Shown in pieces: positions 1 through 8,643 of a stretch of DNA of 31,418 nucleotides (position 1 is the first letter of the stretch; each line of letters opens with the position of its first letter). The notes under the pieces were generated by a model. That model made no database searches and was not told the DNA's origin. It was given only the letters and a program-made list of their open reading frames with translations. A program made the translations under genes and the position numbers. The stretch spans positions 1,748-33,165 of the forward strand of contig DJRQ01000016.1 in NCBI GenBank assembly GCA_002440125.1. The letters are read 5' to 3'. Source of the stretch: Caryophanales bacterium UBA6356. Its GTDB lineage: Bacteria; Bacillota_I; Bacilli_A; RFN20; CAG-826.

Positions 1-833
<833 letters not shown>

Positions 834-941
834 CACCCAATTCAATTGAAGGCGGTCCGGAAGGATCGTTTCTCGGAAGGGCATGTCGTGTAGCATCCGG
901 TGTTCAAGGAGCATTGCGGCCCGGGAGGGCGAGGAAAGAAG

Positions 942-1057
942 TCCGGTGGCGATGGCGCGGTGGTCACACCCGTTCCCATCCCGAACACGGCAGTTAAGCA
1001 CCGCAGCGGCGAAGATAGTCGGCCTCGAAAGGGCCTCGAAAATAGCGCGCCGCCGGG
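942..1057 (+). rRNA. 5S ribosomal RNA
   Basis: The conserved 5S core CCCATCCCGAACACGG lies at about 975-990. The terminal helix closes between CCGGTGGC at 943-950 and GCCGCCGG at 1050-1057, which pair over eight positions with one G-U. The length of about 115 nt is normal. It follows the 23S gene after a spacer of about 108 bases with no tRNA in it. The closing stem runs straight into a T-rich stretch, so the 3' end of 5S may also act as part of a terminator. Confidence 0.95.
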
Positions 1058-1070
1058 CTTTTTTCTTTTA

Positions 1071-1093
1071 TCCCCCTTCGCGGGGATTTTTTT
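1071..1093 (+). terminator. Rho-independent terminator of the rRNA operon
   Basis: A short stem TCCCC/GGGGA at 1071-1086 is followed by a run of seven T at 1087-1093. It comes right after the T-rich tail of the 5S gene, so the rRNA operon ends with two termination signals in tandem. Confidence 0.75.
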
Positions 1094-1146
1094 CGTTCGG
1101 ATAGACTGCTTGTTTCGTGCTATTGTTATAGAGAAGGAGGGCGAAG

Positions 1147-1602
1147 ATGGAGTCTTACATGTGGATTATTTGGCTTTCCCTTTTTATTCTCTCAATTATC
1201 GTGGAAGCGATGACGACGGAACTCGTTTCTTTTTGGTTCGCTGGTGGAGCGCTTGTGTCTTTGATTCTTAGCTTTATTCCTGGCGTCCCATTTTGGGTCG
1301 AGATCATCGTTTTTGTTCTGGCAAGCGCTTTCTTGCTTTTCGCTTTAAGGCCGTTTGTGAAGAGGTTTTTAAAAAGGAATTCGCCCAAAAGTAACATCGA
1401 AGGAATGGTTCATCGCATTTCTAAATTGGAGGAAGAATTAACTTTTTTAAGACCGTCTAAAATCTATATTGGCGACGTTCTTTGGGACGTCATTACGGAA
1501 GAAAAAGATTTGGCATTGAAGAAGGGAGCGCTTGTTGAGGTTGTAGGCGTTTCTGGAAATAAGCTTATTGTGAAACCCTATTTCTTAAAGGAGGAAAAAT
1601 AA
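1147..1602 (+). CDS. NfeD-like membrane protein (short form)
   Basis: A 151-residue protein with three hydrophobic segments (about residues 5-20, 27-43 and 46-62) followed by a basic stretch and a small C-terminal beta-rich domain. Residues about 110-150 (GDVLWDVITEE through LIVKPYF) look like the NfeD OB-fold. The short form lacks the ClpP-like protease domain of long NfeD proteins. The start ATG has a strong ribosome site, GAAGGAGG, 6 bases upstream. The stop shares one base with the start of the SPFH gene (TAATG), and NfeD/SPFH pairs are a known partnership in membrane-domain organisation. A promoter in 1094-1140 is likely, but only weak boxes are visible (TAGACT at 1102, GTTATA at 1125). 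The family call rests on topology, the C-terminal pattern and the neighbour. Confidence 0.85.
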   Translation: MESYMWIIWLSLFILSIIVEAMTTELVSFWFAGGALVSLILSFIPGVPFWVEIIVFVLASAFLLFALRPFVKRFLKRNSPKSNIEGMVHRISKLEEELTFLRPSKIYIGDVLWDVITEEKDLALKKGALVEVVGVSGNKLIVKPYFLKEEK

Positions 1603-2564
1603 TGGAAAGCTGGATGGTTGCGATAATTGTGCTTTCGGTCGTTTTGGCTGTGATTCTTTTGATTGTTATTTCGAACATCCGAATTGTGAAACAAACCGAT
1701 AAATACGTGGTGGAACGACTTGGGAAATATCACGCCACCTGGGGCGTTGGCATTCATTTCCTGGTGCCTTTTATCGATCGAGTCACTAATCGCATTTCTA
1801 TGAAGGAACAGGTGATGGATTTCGAGCCTCAAAGTGTTATCACCAAAGATAACGTCACGATGCAAATCGATACTGTGACCTTTTTTCAAGTGACGGACCC
1901 TTATTTATATGCTTATGGTGTGAACTCTCCTATTCAGGCTATTGAGTATCTTTCGGCCACAACGTTAAGAAATATCATTGGCGATCTGGATCTTGATAGC
2001 ACCCTAACGTCTCGCGACATCATCAATGAAAGGATGCGGGATATCCTTGATAAAGCGACCGATCCATGGGGAATCAAAGTGAACCGCGTTGAAGTGAAGA
2101 ATATCTTGCCTCCTACCGATATTCGGAATGCGATGGAACGCCAAATGCGTGCGGAACGTGAAAAAAGAGAAAAAGTTTTATTGGCGGAGGGCGAAAAGCA
2201 AAGCGCTATCCTTATTGCCGAAGGCAAAAAGGAATCCATGATTCTTAATGCCGAAAGCGAAAAACAGGCTAAGATCCTTCAAGCCGAAGGCGAAGCGGAG
2301 TCGTTACTAAAAACGAAACAGGCGGAAGCGGAAGGTATCCGCATGATTCGCGAGGCCGAAAGCGATGGTTTAAAATCCCTTCGAGAAGCGAAGGCCGATC
2401 AAAGCGTCCTTGCCCTTCGTTACTATGAAGCCCTTTCGAAAATTAGCGATGGCAAGAGCACAAAAATCTTCCTTCCTTACGGTTTTGAGAAGGCAGGAAG
2501 TTTTGTTGCTTCCCTCGCGGAAACGGTTAAAGATCCCGAAAAAGAAGAGGCTAAAAAGAAGTGA
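1602..2564 (+). CDS. SPFH/stomatin-like membrane protein (QmcA type)
   Basis: A 320-residue protein. It has one N-terminal membrane helix (about residues 4-26), then an SPFH/band-7 domain (about 26-180) with the family run VVERLGKYHATWGVG and the segment GIKVNRVEVKNILPP. A long Ala/Glu/Lys coiled coil follows (about 185-270) with recurring AEGEK and AEGEA units, then a basic tail ending KKK. Such proteins form oligomeric scaffolds at the membrane and affect membrane-domain organisation and protease activity; the NfeD gene just upstream is the usual partner. The start is fixed by the one-base overlap with that gene and by an AAAGGAGG ribosome site inside it. It ends in a double stop, TGA then TAA, and a strong terminator follows. 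Confidence 0.9.
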   Translation: MESWMVAIIVLSVVLAVILLIVISNIRIVKQTDKYVVERLGKYHATWGVGIHFLVPFIDRVTNRISMKEQVMDFEPQSVITKDNVTMQIDTVTFFQVTDPYLYAYGVNSPIQAIEYLSATTLRNIIGDLDLDSTLTSRDIINERMRDILDKATDPWGIKVNRVEVKNILPPTDIRNAMERQMRAEREKREKVLLAEGEKQSAILIAEGKKESMILNAESEKQAKILQAEGEAESLLKTKQAEAEGIRMIREAESDGLKSLREAKADQSVLALRYYEALSKISDGKSTKIFLPYGFEKAGSFVASLAETVKDPEKEEAKKK

Positions 2565-2573
2565 TAATTATCG

Positions 2574-2612
2574 GCGGCTCTTTGGCAAAGCTCAGATGAG
2601 CCGCTTTTTTCT
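2574..2612 (+). terminator. Rho-independent terminator after the NfeD-SPFH pair
   Basis: A perfect seven-base stem, GCGGCTC at 2574-2580 and GAGCCGC at 2598-2604, with a 17-base loop, is followed directly by six T. It closes the NfeD-SPFH unit. Confidence 0.85.
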
Positions 2613-2681
2613 TTTTGGTGGTTTCTTACAAAAGACAAAAAGATTGCTTAGCTACGCACATATTCGTAAAACTAGCGCAAT

Positions 2682-2710
2682 TTGATAACTTGGTTCATAA
2701 GTGGGATAAT
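2682..2710 (+). promoter_or_regulatory. Vegetative (sigma-A type) promoter of asp23-fakA
   Basis: The -35 box TTGATA at 2682-2687 and the -10 box GATAAT at 2705-2710 are separated by exactly 17 bases. The predicted start of transcription is near 2715-2717. Confidence 0.8.
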
Positions 2711-2714
2711 AAGA

Positions 2715-2731
2715 GGGCTCTTTTCGAGCCC
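2715..2731 (+). promoter_or_regulatory. 5'-terminal mRNA hairpin ahead of asp23
   Basis: GGGCTC at 2715-2720 and GAGCCC at 2726-2731 form a perfect six-base stem with loop TTTTC. It lies at the predicted first bases of the asp23 transcript and ends 7 bases before the ATG at 2739. There is no Shine-Dalgarno site in the short gap. The hairpin could shield the 5' end or control initiation; the role is inferred. Confidence 0.55.
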
Positions 2732-2738
2732 CTTTAGT

Positions 2739-3098
2739 ATGGCAATTAATCAAACGACAAAATATGGCAACATCGCCATCACCGAAGAAGCTGTTGCTTC
2801 TCTTTCCGGCGAGGCGGCCTCGGAATGCTATGGAGTGGTTGGCTTAGTGGAGCCAAGCGCTTCGAGAGCCTATATCCGTGAGCTCTTAAAAAAAGAAGAT
2901 TTCGTCAAAGGCGTTCACACCAAGAAAACGAAACTCGGCTATGAGATCGATATCTTTTTGGTGGTCGCTTATGGCGTTAAGATTACCGAAGTCATTCAAG
3001 AAGTTCAGAAACGCGTTTCTTATGTGTTGAAGAAGACTTTTGGAATGCAACGTGTCGAAGTCAACGTGCTTTTGCAACAAATTATCGAAGTGAAGTGA
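2739..3098 (+). CDS. Asp23/Gls24 family protein (YloU type)
   Basis: A 119-residue protein from the ATG at 2739. The frame opens further upstream, but the family begins at the GNIAITEEAV stretch and the predicted transcript starts near 2715, so the inner ATG is chosen. It shows the Asp23 pattern: N-terminal IAITEEAVASLSG, a central GYEIDIFLVVAYGVKI strand pair, and a C-terminal amphipathic helix with VEVNV near the end. The family is linked to envelope stress and membrane association in Gram-positives. Its position just ahead of fakA is the standard yloU-yloV pair. There is no ribosome site, which is odd for the first gene of a unit. Confidence 0.9.
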   Translation: MAINQTTKYGNIAITEEAVASLSGEAASECYGVVGLVEPSASRAYIRELLKKEDFVKGVHTKKTKLGYEIDIFLVVAYGVKITEVIQEVQKRVSYVLKKTFGMQRVEVNVLLQQIIEVK

Positions 3099-3106
3099 GA
3101 TTTTCC

Positions 3107-4825
3107 ATGAAAACGATTAACGGACAAGAACTTAAACAGCTTTTTCTTTCGGGGGCCAACAACCTCTATAATCATTATCCTGAAGTGGATCAACTCAACG
3201 TTTTTCCTGTTCCGGATGGCGATACGGGCATGAACATGAATCTTACTTTGACAAGCGGTGCCAAAGAGATTCAAAACCGAAATGATATTGACGTAGCGAC
3301 CATTTCCGCGAGTTTCAGTCGCGGCCTTTTAATGGGTGCCCGTGGCAATAGTGGCGTTATCACCTCGCAAATTTTCAAGGGGTTCTCTTTGGCTTGCGAA
3401 GGCAAAGAGAAACTCAATGTGAAAGAAATTACAGCTGCTTTTGTCGAAGCGAAAAACATCGCTTATAAAGCGGTTATGCGTCCGGTTGAAGGGACGATCC
3501 TTACCGTTATTCGCGAAGCAAGCGAAGCGCTTAAAGACGAAGTCGATAAAAAGAAAGACATGACGGTGGAGAATGCCTTCGCCTTCCTTCTTAAGGCAGC
3601 GAAAAAATCTTTGGCTCATACTCCTGACCTCTTGCCGGTCCTCAAAGAAGTGGGCGTTGTGGATTCGGGTGGCGCTGGTCTATGCATTGTTATTGAAGGC
3701 ATGCTTTTGGCGCTGCGTGGGAAGTTTGTTCTAAGAAACGAAAATCTTTCGGAAGGCGAAGTCTCGAGCTCTGTTTTGGCTTCTCCTTATGCTGGCGCGA
3801 AATTAAGCGAAGGCGAAGAAGGCTATGGCTATTGCACCCAATTCATTCTTAGAATCGGGAAACCGGAAGATGGCAAAAAGCCTTTTGTTGAGAAGAAATT
3901 CTCTAACTTCCTCAATACCCATGGCAATTCCGTCGTTTTAGTGCGAGACGAGGACATCGTGAAAGTGCATGTGCATACTCTTCAACCCGGTTCGATGCTT
4001 AATTATGCCCAAAACTTTGGCGAATTCCTCACCATTACTATCGAAAATATGAGTGAAGAACACCATAACATCGAGCGTGGCGAAGCCGCTACAGACATGG
4101 AAAGCAATATCCGTCACGCCAAAGAAGAAAAGAAAGCGGAAGAACCTTTGAAGGAATATGCGATCATCGCCGTGAGCTCAGGCAAGGGACTGGACGAAAT
4201 GTTCCATGAACTTGGCGTTAATGAAATTGTTTCGGGCGGCCAAACGATGAATCCATCGACCGAAGATTTCGTGAAAGCGATAGAACGCCTCAATGCTAAG
4301 CATATCTTCATACTGCCCAATAACGGCAATATCATAATGGCCGCTAAACAAGCTTGCGACGTGGTGACGAGGAAGGATGGATACACGGTTTCCGTCATAC
4401 CTTCGAAAACCATTCCTCAAGGCTTAAATGCCCTCATGCAATTTAGCGAAGACATGTCGAACGAAGAGAATCTCGAAGCCATGACGGAAGGCTTGGCGAA
4501 TGTCGCTTCGGGCTCGGTGACTTATGCCATAAAAGACACCGATATCGATGGCGTTCATATCACAAAAGATTACTATATGGCCATGAAAGACGATAAAGAG
4601 ATCGTCGCTTGCGAGAAAGACAAAGAGAAGGCTCTTTTGGCGCTTCTTGATGAATTCTCCAAAGACGAAAATAAATCGATTTTCACCGTTTTGCTTGGCG
4701 AAGACATCACAAAAGAAGAAGAAGATAAGCTCTCGGATATGCTTCCGAGCCGCTATCCGAACGTTGATTTCTTGATTCGTCGGGGCGAGCAAAACGTCTA
4801 TAGCTTCCTTGTCGGGGCGGAATAG
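3107..4825 (+). CDS. fakA: Fatty acid kinase catalytic subunit FakA (DhaL/DAK2 domain, YloV type)
   Basis: A 572-residue protein. FakA phosphorylates fatty acids held by a DegV-like FakB carrier, feeding acyl phosphate to phospholipid synthesis. The N-terminal DhaL domain (about residues 1-200) shows NVFPVPDGDTGMNMNLT with the Asp residues that bind Mg-ATP, GARGNSGVITSQIFKGF, and DSGGAGL. A middle domain and a C-terminal DegV-like domain follow, giving the usual length. I chose ATG 3107; a GTG at 3095 overlapping the asp23 stop is possible, but its GTGAGA looks more like the ribosome site. No DegV/FakB gene is in the window. plsX, the enzyme that interconverts acyl-ACP and acyl phosphate, is two genes downstream. 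A terminator follows. Confidence 0.93.
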   Translation: MKTINGQELKQLFLSGANNLYNHYPEVDQLNVFPVPDGDTGMNMNLTLTSGAKEIQNRNDIDVATISASFSRGLLMGARGNSGVITSQIFKGFSLACEGKEKLNVKEITAAFVEAKNIAYKAVMRPVEGTILTVIREASEALKDEVDKKKDMTVENAFAFLLKAAKKSLAHTPDLLPVLKEVGVVDSGGAGLCIVIEGMLLALRGKFVLRNENLSEGEVSSSVLASPYAGAKLSEGEEGYGYCTQFILRIGKPEDGKKPFVEKKFSNFLNTHGNSVVLVRDEDIVKVHVHTLQPGSMLNYAQNFGEFLTITIENMSEEHHNIERGEAATDMESNIRHAKEEKKAEEPLKEYAIIAVSSGKGLDEMFHELGVNEIVSGGQTMNPSTEDFVKAIERLNAKHIFILPNNGNIIMAAKQACDVVTRKDGYTVSVIPSKTIPQGLNALMQFSEDMSNEENLEAMTEGLANVASGSVTYAIKDTDIDGVHITKDYYMAMKDDKEIVACEKDKEKALLALLDEFSKDENKSIFTVLLGEDITKEEEDKLSDMLPSRYPNVDFLIRRGEQNVYSFLVGAE

Positions 4826-4837
4826 ACATTAAAATGA

Positions 4838-4858
4838 AGGCGCTTAGGCGCCTTTTTT
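4838..4858 (+). terminator. Rho-independent terminator after fakA
   Basis: AGGCGC at 4838-4843 pairs with GCGCCT at 4848-4853 around a TTAG loop, followed by six T. The recG promoter starts almost immediately after it. Confidence 0.85.
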
Positions 4859-4867
4859 CGATAGACT

Positions 4868-4876
4868 TGATACAAT
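4868..4876 (+). promoter_or_regulatory. Extended -10 promoter of recG, predicted leaderless
   Basis: TG at 4868-4869, one base, then TACAAT at 4871-4876 form an extended -10 element. There is no good -35 box, since that place is occupied by the fakA terminator. Only six bases separate the -10 box from the recG ATG at 4883, which puts the expected first transcribed base on the A of the ATG. Confidence 0.65.
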
Positions 4877-4882
4877 GAGACC

Positions 4883-6886
4883 ATGATCCTTTCGAAGACG
4901 AAAAACGTACAAGACGCTTTAAGGGAAATGGACATCCATTCGCCTTTAGATGTTTTGGAGCATTTGCCTCGCCGTTATGAAAATTTCACCTATACCCCTT
5001 CTAAAAACGGGAACTATCAAGATAAGGAAAGGATTGTTGTTTTAGGGAAGCTAAGAGGCGCTCTTCCGAAAACGCTTCGCTTTTCCCATTTGTCCGTTTC
5101 TCGCTTCTATTTTGAGACTTTAGAGGGAGAGATTTTTTTGGTCGAAGCGTGGAATAGGCCCTATCTTTCCAAAGTCGTTGTGCAAGATGAACTTTATACG
5201 ATAAGTGGCAGTTATGACGCCAAAAGGCACTCTCTTTCGATGCTAAACGTGTTTAAAGGGGAGATTCCAAAAGAAGACGCTCTCCGCCCCGTTTACCGCT
5301 TGCCTGCTTCCTTAAGCTCTTTGACGTATCGGAAATTCGTGAGAAAGGCGCTTGAAATCGAAAAGGGAAAAATCAAAGACGTTCTTCCAAAAGAGTATTT
5401 AGAACGTTATCGCCTTCCTTCGAGAGAAACGGCTTTTCGTTTTGCCCACTTCCCGAAAAACGAGAACGAAATCCATCAAGCGCTGCGTCTTTTCAAATAC
5501 GAAGAAGCCCTTTCCTATGAACTTAGCACCCAAATGGTCCGCTTAGCCAATAGGGAACTTGAAACAACAAGACGAAGGATGATTCCGATGGAAGAATTCC
5601 GCTCTTTCATTGCTAAGCTTCCGTATCGTCTTACGACCGACCAGGAAAAAGCAATCGAAGATGCCTTGAAAGACATGGATAGCCCTCATCTTATGTATCG
5701 GCTGTTAGAGGGAGACGTCGGAAGTGGGAAGACGCTTGTAGCGAGCCTTTTATGCTATGCTTCTTATCTTCGTGGCGAACAAAGCGCTTTTTTAGCGCCC
5801 ACAGACGCTTTAGCGAGGCAACATTACCGGAATCTAAAAAAACTTTTTGAAGGCACTCCCGTCAACGTCGTTCTTCTGCTTGGCGCCATGAGTGGCGTTC
5901 AAAAAAGATTAGCGCTTAGCGATGCCATAGACGGCACGGGAGATATCTTCGTGGGAACGCATTCTCTCTTTTCGAAAAACGTTCATTATTCTTCTTTGGG
6001 TTTGGCCATCATCGATGAACAACATAAATTTGGCGTGAATCAAAGAACCCTCTTGCTTGACAAAGGGGATCACACCGATCTTTTGATGATGAGCGCAACT
6101 CCCATTCCAAGAACGCTTACGATGACCATCTATGGCGATCTTGACGTGTCGCTTCTTAATAGTTATCCCTTTGGCAAAAGAGAGGTCGAAGTCAAAACCG
6201 CCAAGACGCCAAAAGAGCTTCGAGAAGCCATCGATCAGAGCATTTCTTCGAAACATCGCATCTATGTCGTCGTTCCTGAAATCGAGCCGAAAGAAGGCGA
6301 AAAAACAATGTCCGTAAAGGAAGTATACGCTTCCTATAAAGAGCGCTATGGAGAGCGTGTTACGTTGATGCATGGCGCGATGGACGAAGAGAGCAAGAAT
6401 GTCGCGATGGCTTCTTTTTCAAGCGGATTATGCCCGATTCTTGTCGCTACTTCTCTTATCGAGGTTGGCGTCGATGTCCCAAGCGCAAATCTCATGATCA
6501 TTTATCACCCCTCCCATTTTTCTTTGTCGAGCCTCCATCAGCTTCGAGGCCGCATCGGACGCGATGGTTCAAAGGCTCTTTGCTATCTTGTACCTGAGAG
6601 GGGCTTAAGTGAGGAAGCAAAAAAGAAACTCCAAGTTTTTTCGAAGGAAAGCGATGGCTTCCGAATCGCTGAAGAAGACTTAAAGCTTCGCGGTCCAGGA
6701 GAAGTTGGCGGCACTCGTCAAAGCGGCCTTCCGGAGTTCCGTTTCGCTAGCATCGTGGACGATTATCGCGTCTTTGAAACGGCAAGGAATGATGCGAAAG
6801 AAATATTAGAGAAAACAAACGGAGATCCCTCAAACGAAGAAAAATATGCGTTATTGCTAAAGAAACGCCCTTCTCTTCGGAGCTAG
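4883..6886 (+). CDS. recG: ATP-dependent DNA helicase RecG
   Basis: A 667-residue protein, normal for RecG, which remodels stalled replication forks and branched DNA. An N-terminal wedge/OB region (about 1-230) precedes the helicase core. The core shows Walker A GDVGSGKT (from residue 277), the DEQH box (about 378), SATPIPRT (motif III) and RGRIGR (motif VI). The C-terminal TRG region carries EEDLKLRGPGEVGGTRQSG. The start is the first ATG, with no Shine-Dalgarno site and a -10 box just upstream. The stop codon lies in an inverted repeat, CTAGCC/GGCTAG at 6883-6897. In Bacillus fapR separates recG and plsX; it is absent here. Confidence 0.97.
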   Translation: MILSKTKNVQDALREMDIHSPLDVLEHLPRRYENFTYTPSKNGNYQDKERIVVLGKLRGALPKTLRFSHLSVSRFYFETLEGEIFLVEAWNRPYLSKVVVQDELYTISGSYDAKRHSLSMLNVFKGEIPKEDALRPVYRLPASLSSLTYRKFVRKALEIEKGKIKDVLPKEYLERYRLPSRETAFRFAHFPKNENEIHQALRLFKYEEALSYELSTQMVRLANRELETTRRRMIPMEEFRSFIAKLPYRLTTDQEKAIEDALKDMDSPHLMYRLLEGDVGSGKTLVASLLCYASYLRGEQSAFLAPTDALARQHYRNLKKLFEGTPVNVVLLLGAMSGVQKRLALSDAIDGTGDIFVGTHSLFSKNVHYSSLGLAIIDEQHKFGVNQRTLLLDKGDHTDLLMMSATPIPRTLTMTIYGDLDVSLLNSYPFGKREVEVKTAKTPKELREAIDQSISSKHRIYVVVPEIEPKEGEKTMSVKEVYASYKERYGERVTLMHGAMDEESKNVAMASFSSGLCPILVATSLIEVGVDVPSANLMIIYHPSHFSLSSLHQLRGRIGRDGSKALCYLVPERGLSEEAKKKLQVFSKESDGFRIAEEDLKLRGPGEVGGTRQSGLPEFRFASIVDDYRVFETARNDAKEILEKTNGDPSNEEKYALLLKKRPSLRS

Positions 6887-6917
6887 CCTACGGCTAGAAA
6901 AGGAAGGAGGATACGTT

Positions 6918-6923
6918 TACAAT
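6918..6923 (+). promoter_or_regulatory. Candidate -10 box of the plsX unit
   Basis: TACAAT at 6918-6923 predicts a start near 6930, giving a leader of about ten bases (GAGG then T-rich) before the plsX ATG at 6940. The -35 region is poor. A strong Shine-Dalgarno-like AGGAAGGAGG at 6901-6910 sits upstream of the box with no start codon to serve it, so it probably plays no part in translation. Confidence 0.45.
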
Positions 6924-6939
6924 AGCGGTGAGGTTTTTT

Positions 6940-7929
6940 ATGAAAAGAATCGTTATTGATATGCTTGGCGGAGATCATGGCCTTGAAACGACTATCCCTG
7001 CCGTAAAAAGGTTCCATGAGTCGAATCCTAACACCGGCTTGGTGCTCGTCGGCCCTTTAGACGTTTTAAGAGAATTCACCTACGCCAATATCATTGATGC
7101 GATGGAAGTCGTGCCAATGGAATGCGGCGCTTTGGAAGTCCTTCGTCACAAAGATAGTTCTTTGATGAGAGCCTTATCGGCCATGAAAGAAGGAAAGGCA
7201 GAAGGCATTGTGAGTGCCGGCTCCACCGGCGGTTTTTTAGCAGCTGCGACCATCATTCTGAAGAAACTAAATGGCGTGCTTCGACCTGCCTTGGTGACGG
7301 CTTTTCCAAAATTAAGCGATGAAGGTGGCTTTGTAACGCTACTTGATGTAGGCGCCAGCAACGAAAATACTCCGGAAGAATTGAATCAATTCGCGACAAT
7401 GGGTTCTCTTTATAGCCAGATTGTCTTTGGGAAACAAGAACCAAACGTGAAGCTTCTTAGCAATGGAACGGAAGAAGGAAAAGGATCCCCTGTTGGGAAA
7501 GAAGCTTATAAACTTCTTAAAGAAAACAAGAATATCCGTTTTGGAGGCAATGTCGAAGGCAATGGGATTCTTTTAGGGGATGCTGATGTTGTGGTTAGCG
7601 ATGGGTATAGTGGCAACATCATGCTCAAAACGACAGAAGGCACCGCCAAAGGCGTTGGGGTGCTTTTGAAGAAGATGTTTAAGAAAAATCTAGCAAGCAA
7701 GATCGGCTATCTTCTTACCAAAAAAGGCGTGACCGAGATGAAAACGCTGATGGATCCGAAGAAAGTGGGAGGAGCGTTGCTTTTAGGCATTAATGGCTTG
7801 GCTGTGAAAGCCCATGGCAATAGCGACCAAGAAGCCTTCTATCATGCGTTAACGCTTATGGACCGCCTCTTAGAAGGAGATATTCTTTCTCGCATCGAGC
7901 AAGGCTTACAAAAAGGGACGAATGAATAA
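6940..7929 (+). CDS. plsX: Phosphate acyltransferase PlsX
   Basis: A 329-residue protein from ATG 6940, giving the family N-terminus MKRIVIDMLGGDHG. A GTG at 6928 in frame would add four residues, but its GTGAGG looks like the ribosome site. PlsX makes acyl phosphate from acyl-ACP and inorganic phosphate for glycerol-3-phosphate acylation by PlsY, at the membrane surface. Family motifs seen include SAGSTGGFLAAA, LDVGASNENTPEEL, NGTEEGKGSP and DGYSGNIMLKT. It overlaps rnc by eight bases (ATGAATAA). In Bacillus fabD, fabG and acpP lie between plsX and rnc; they are missing here, and the upstream fakA suggests use of outside fatty acids. Confidence 0.96.
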   Translation: MKRIVIDMLGGDHGLETTIPAVKRFHESNPNTGLVLVGPLDVLREFTYANIIDAMEVVPMECGALEVLRHKDSSLMRALSAMKEGKAEGIVSAGSTGGFLAAATIILKKLNGVLRPALVTAFPKLSDEGGFVTLLDVGASNENTPEELNQFATMGSLYSQIVFGKQEPNVKLLSNGTEEGKGSPVGKEAYKLLKENKNIRFGGNVEGNGILLGDADVVVSDGYSGNIMLKTTEGTAKGVGVLLKKMFKKNLASKIGYLLTKKGVTEMKTLMDPKKVGGALLLGINGLAVKAHGNSDQEAFYHALTLMDRLLEGDILSRIEQGLQKGTNE

Positions 7930-8641
7930 GACGGAAGAGCTTTTAAATAAAATTGGCATCAAACCCAATGACATCCTTCTTTACGAAGAGGCTTTGACCC
8001 ATAGTTCTTTTAACGCGAACGCCGGAACAAAGCATTGGGATTATGAACGGTTGGAATTCTTGGGTGATTCTCTTATCGGCTTTGTGACAAGCGAACTATG
8101 TTTCCGCTACCACCCGGAAATGCAACAAGGAGATTTGACCCGTTTGAAATCCCAATTCATCCGTACTGAGGGCGAAGCGGGATTCGCTCTTGAACTGGAT
8201 TTGGGCAATTACATTCGAGTGGGGAATTCCTTTGGAGGCGATGTACGCGCCTCGAATCGAATCTTAGAAGATGTTTTCGAATCCTTTATTGGCGCCATCG
8301 CTCTTGATCAAGGGCGGGAATTTGCTTATAAATTCGTTCGCAAACTTTTTGAAGAGCCTATCGCCAAAGGGTGCATTTCTTTGACGGAGAATCCCAAAAG
8401 CGAACTTCAGGAAGCCATCCAAGCGGAATTCAAAGAGGCGGTGGACTATCGCCTTTTAGAAGAACGAGGGCCAAGTAACGACAAAAAGTACGTTGTTGGG
8501 GCTTTCTTTGAAGGCCTCGAACTCGGGCGCGGCGAAGGTAAAAATAAGAAAGATGCCGCGACCGAAGCGGCTAGAGACGCTCTTCGGAAGAACGCTATCG
8601 GCTCTATTTATAAAAAAGAAAGCGAGGACGAGAAGAGGTAG
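7922..8641 (+). CDS. rnc: Ribonuclease III
   Basis: A 239-residue endonuclease that cuts double-stranded RNA, including rRNA precursors. The signature YERLEFLGDSLIGF lies near residues 41-54, with the catalytic Glu and Asp residues, and a second acidic cluster (EDVFESFIGAIALD) near 116-130. A C-terminal double-stranded RNA-binding domain follows from about residue 155 (NPKSELQEAIQAEF, then KKDAATEAARDAL). It starts inside the plsX stop region with an eight-base overlap, so translation is probably coupled. smc, usually between rnc and ftsY, is absent; ftsY starts two bases after the stop. Confidence 0.97.
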   Translation: MNKTEELLNKIGIKPNDILLYEEALTHSSFNANAGTKHWDYERLEFLGDSLIGFVTSELCFRYHPEMQQGDLTRLKSQFIRTEGEAGFALELDLGNYIRVGNSFGGDVRASNRILEDVFESFIGAIALDQGREFAYKFVRKLFEEPIAKGCISLTENPKSELQEAIQAEFKEAVDYRLLEERGPSNDKKYVVGAFFEGLELGRGEGKNKKDAATEAARDALRKNAIGSIYKKESEDEKR

Positions 8642-8643
8642 TT

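Noticed and set aside
834..941. Possible tRNA gene in the 23S-5S spacer
   Set aside because: No cloverleaf, T-loop TTCRA sequence or acceptor stem could be drawn in this stretch.
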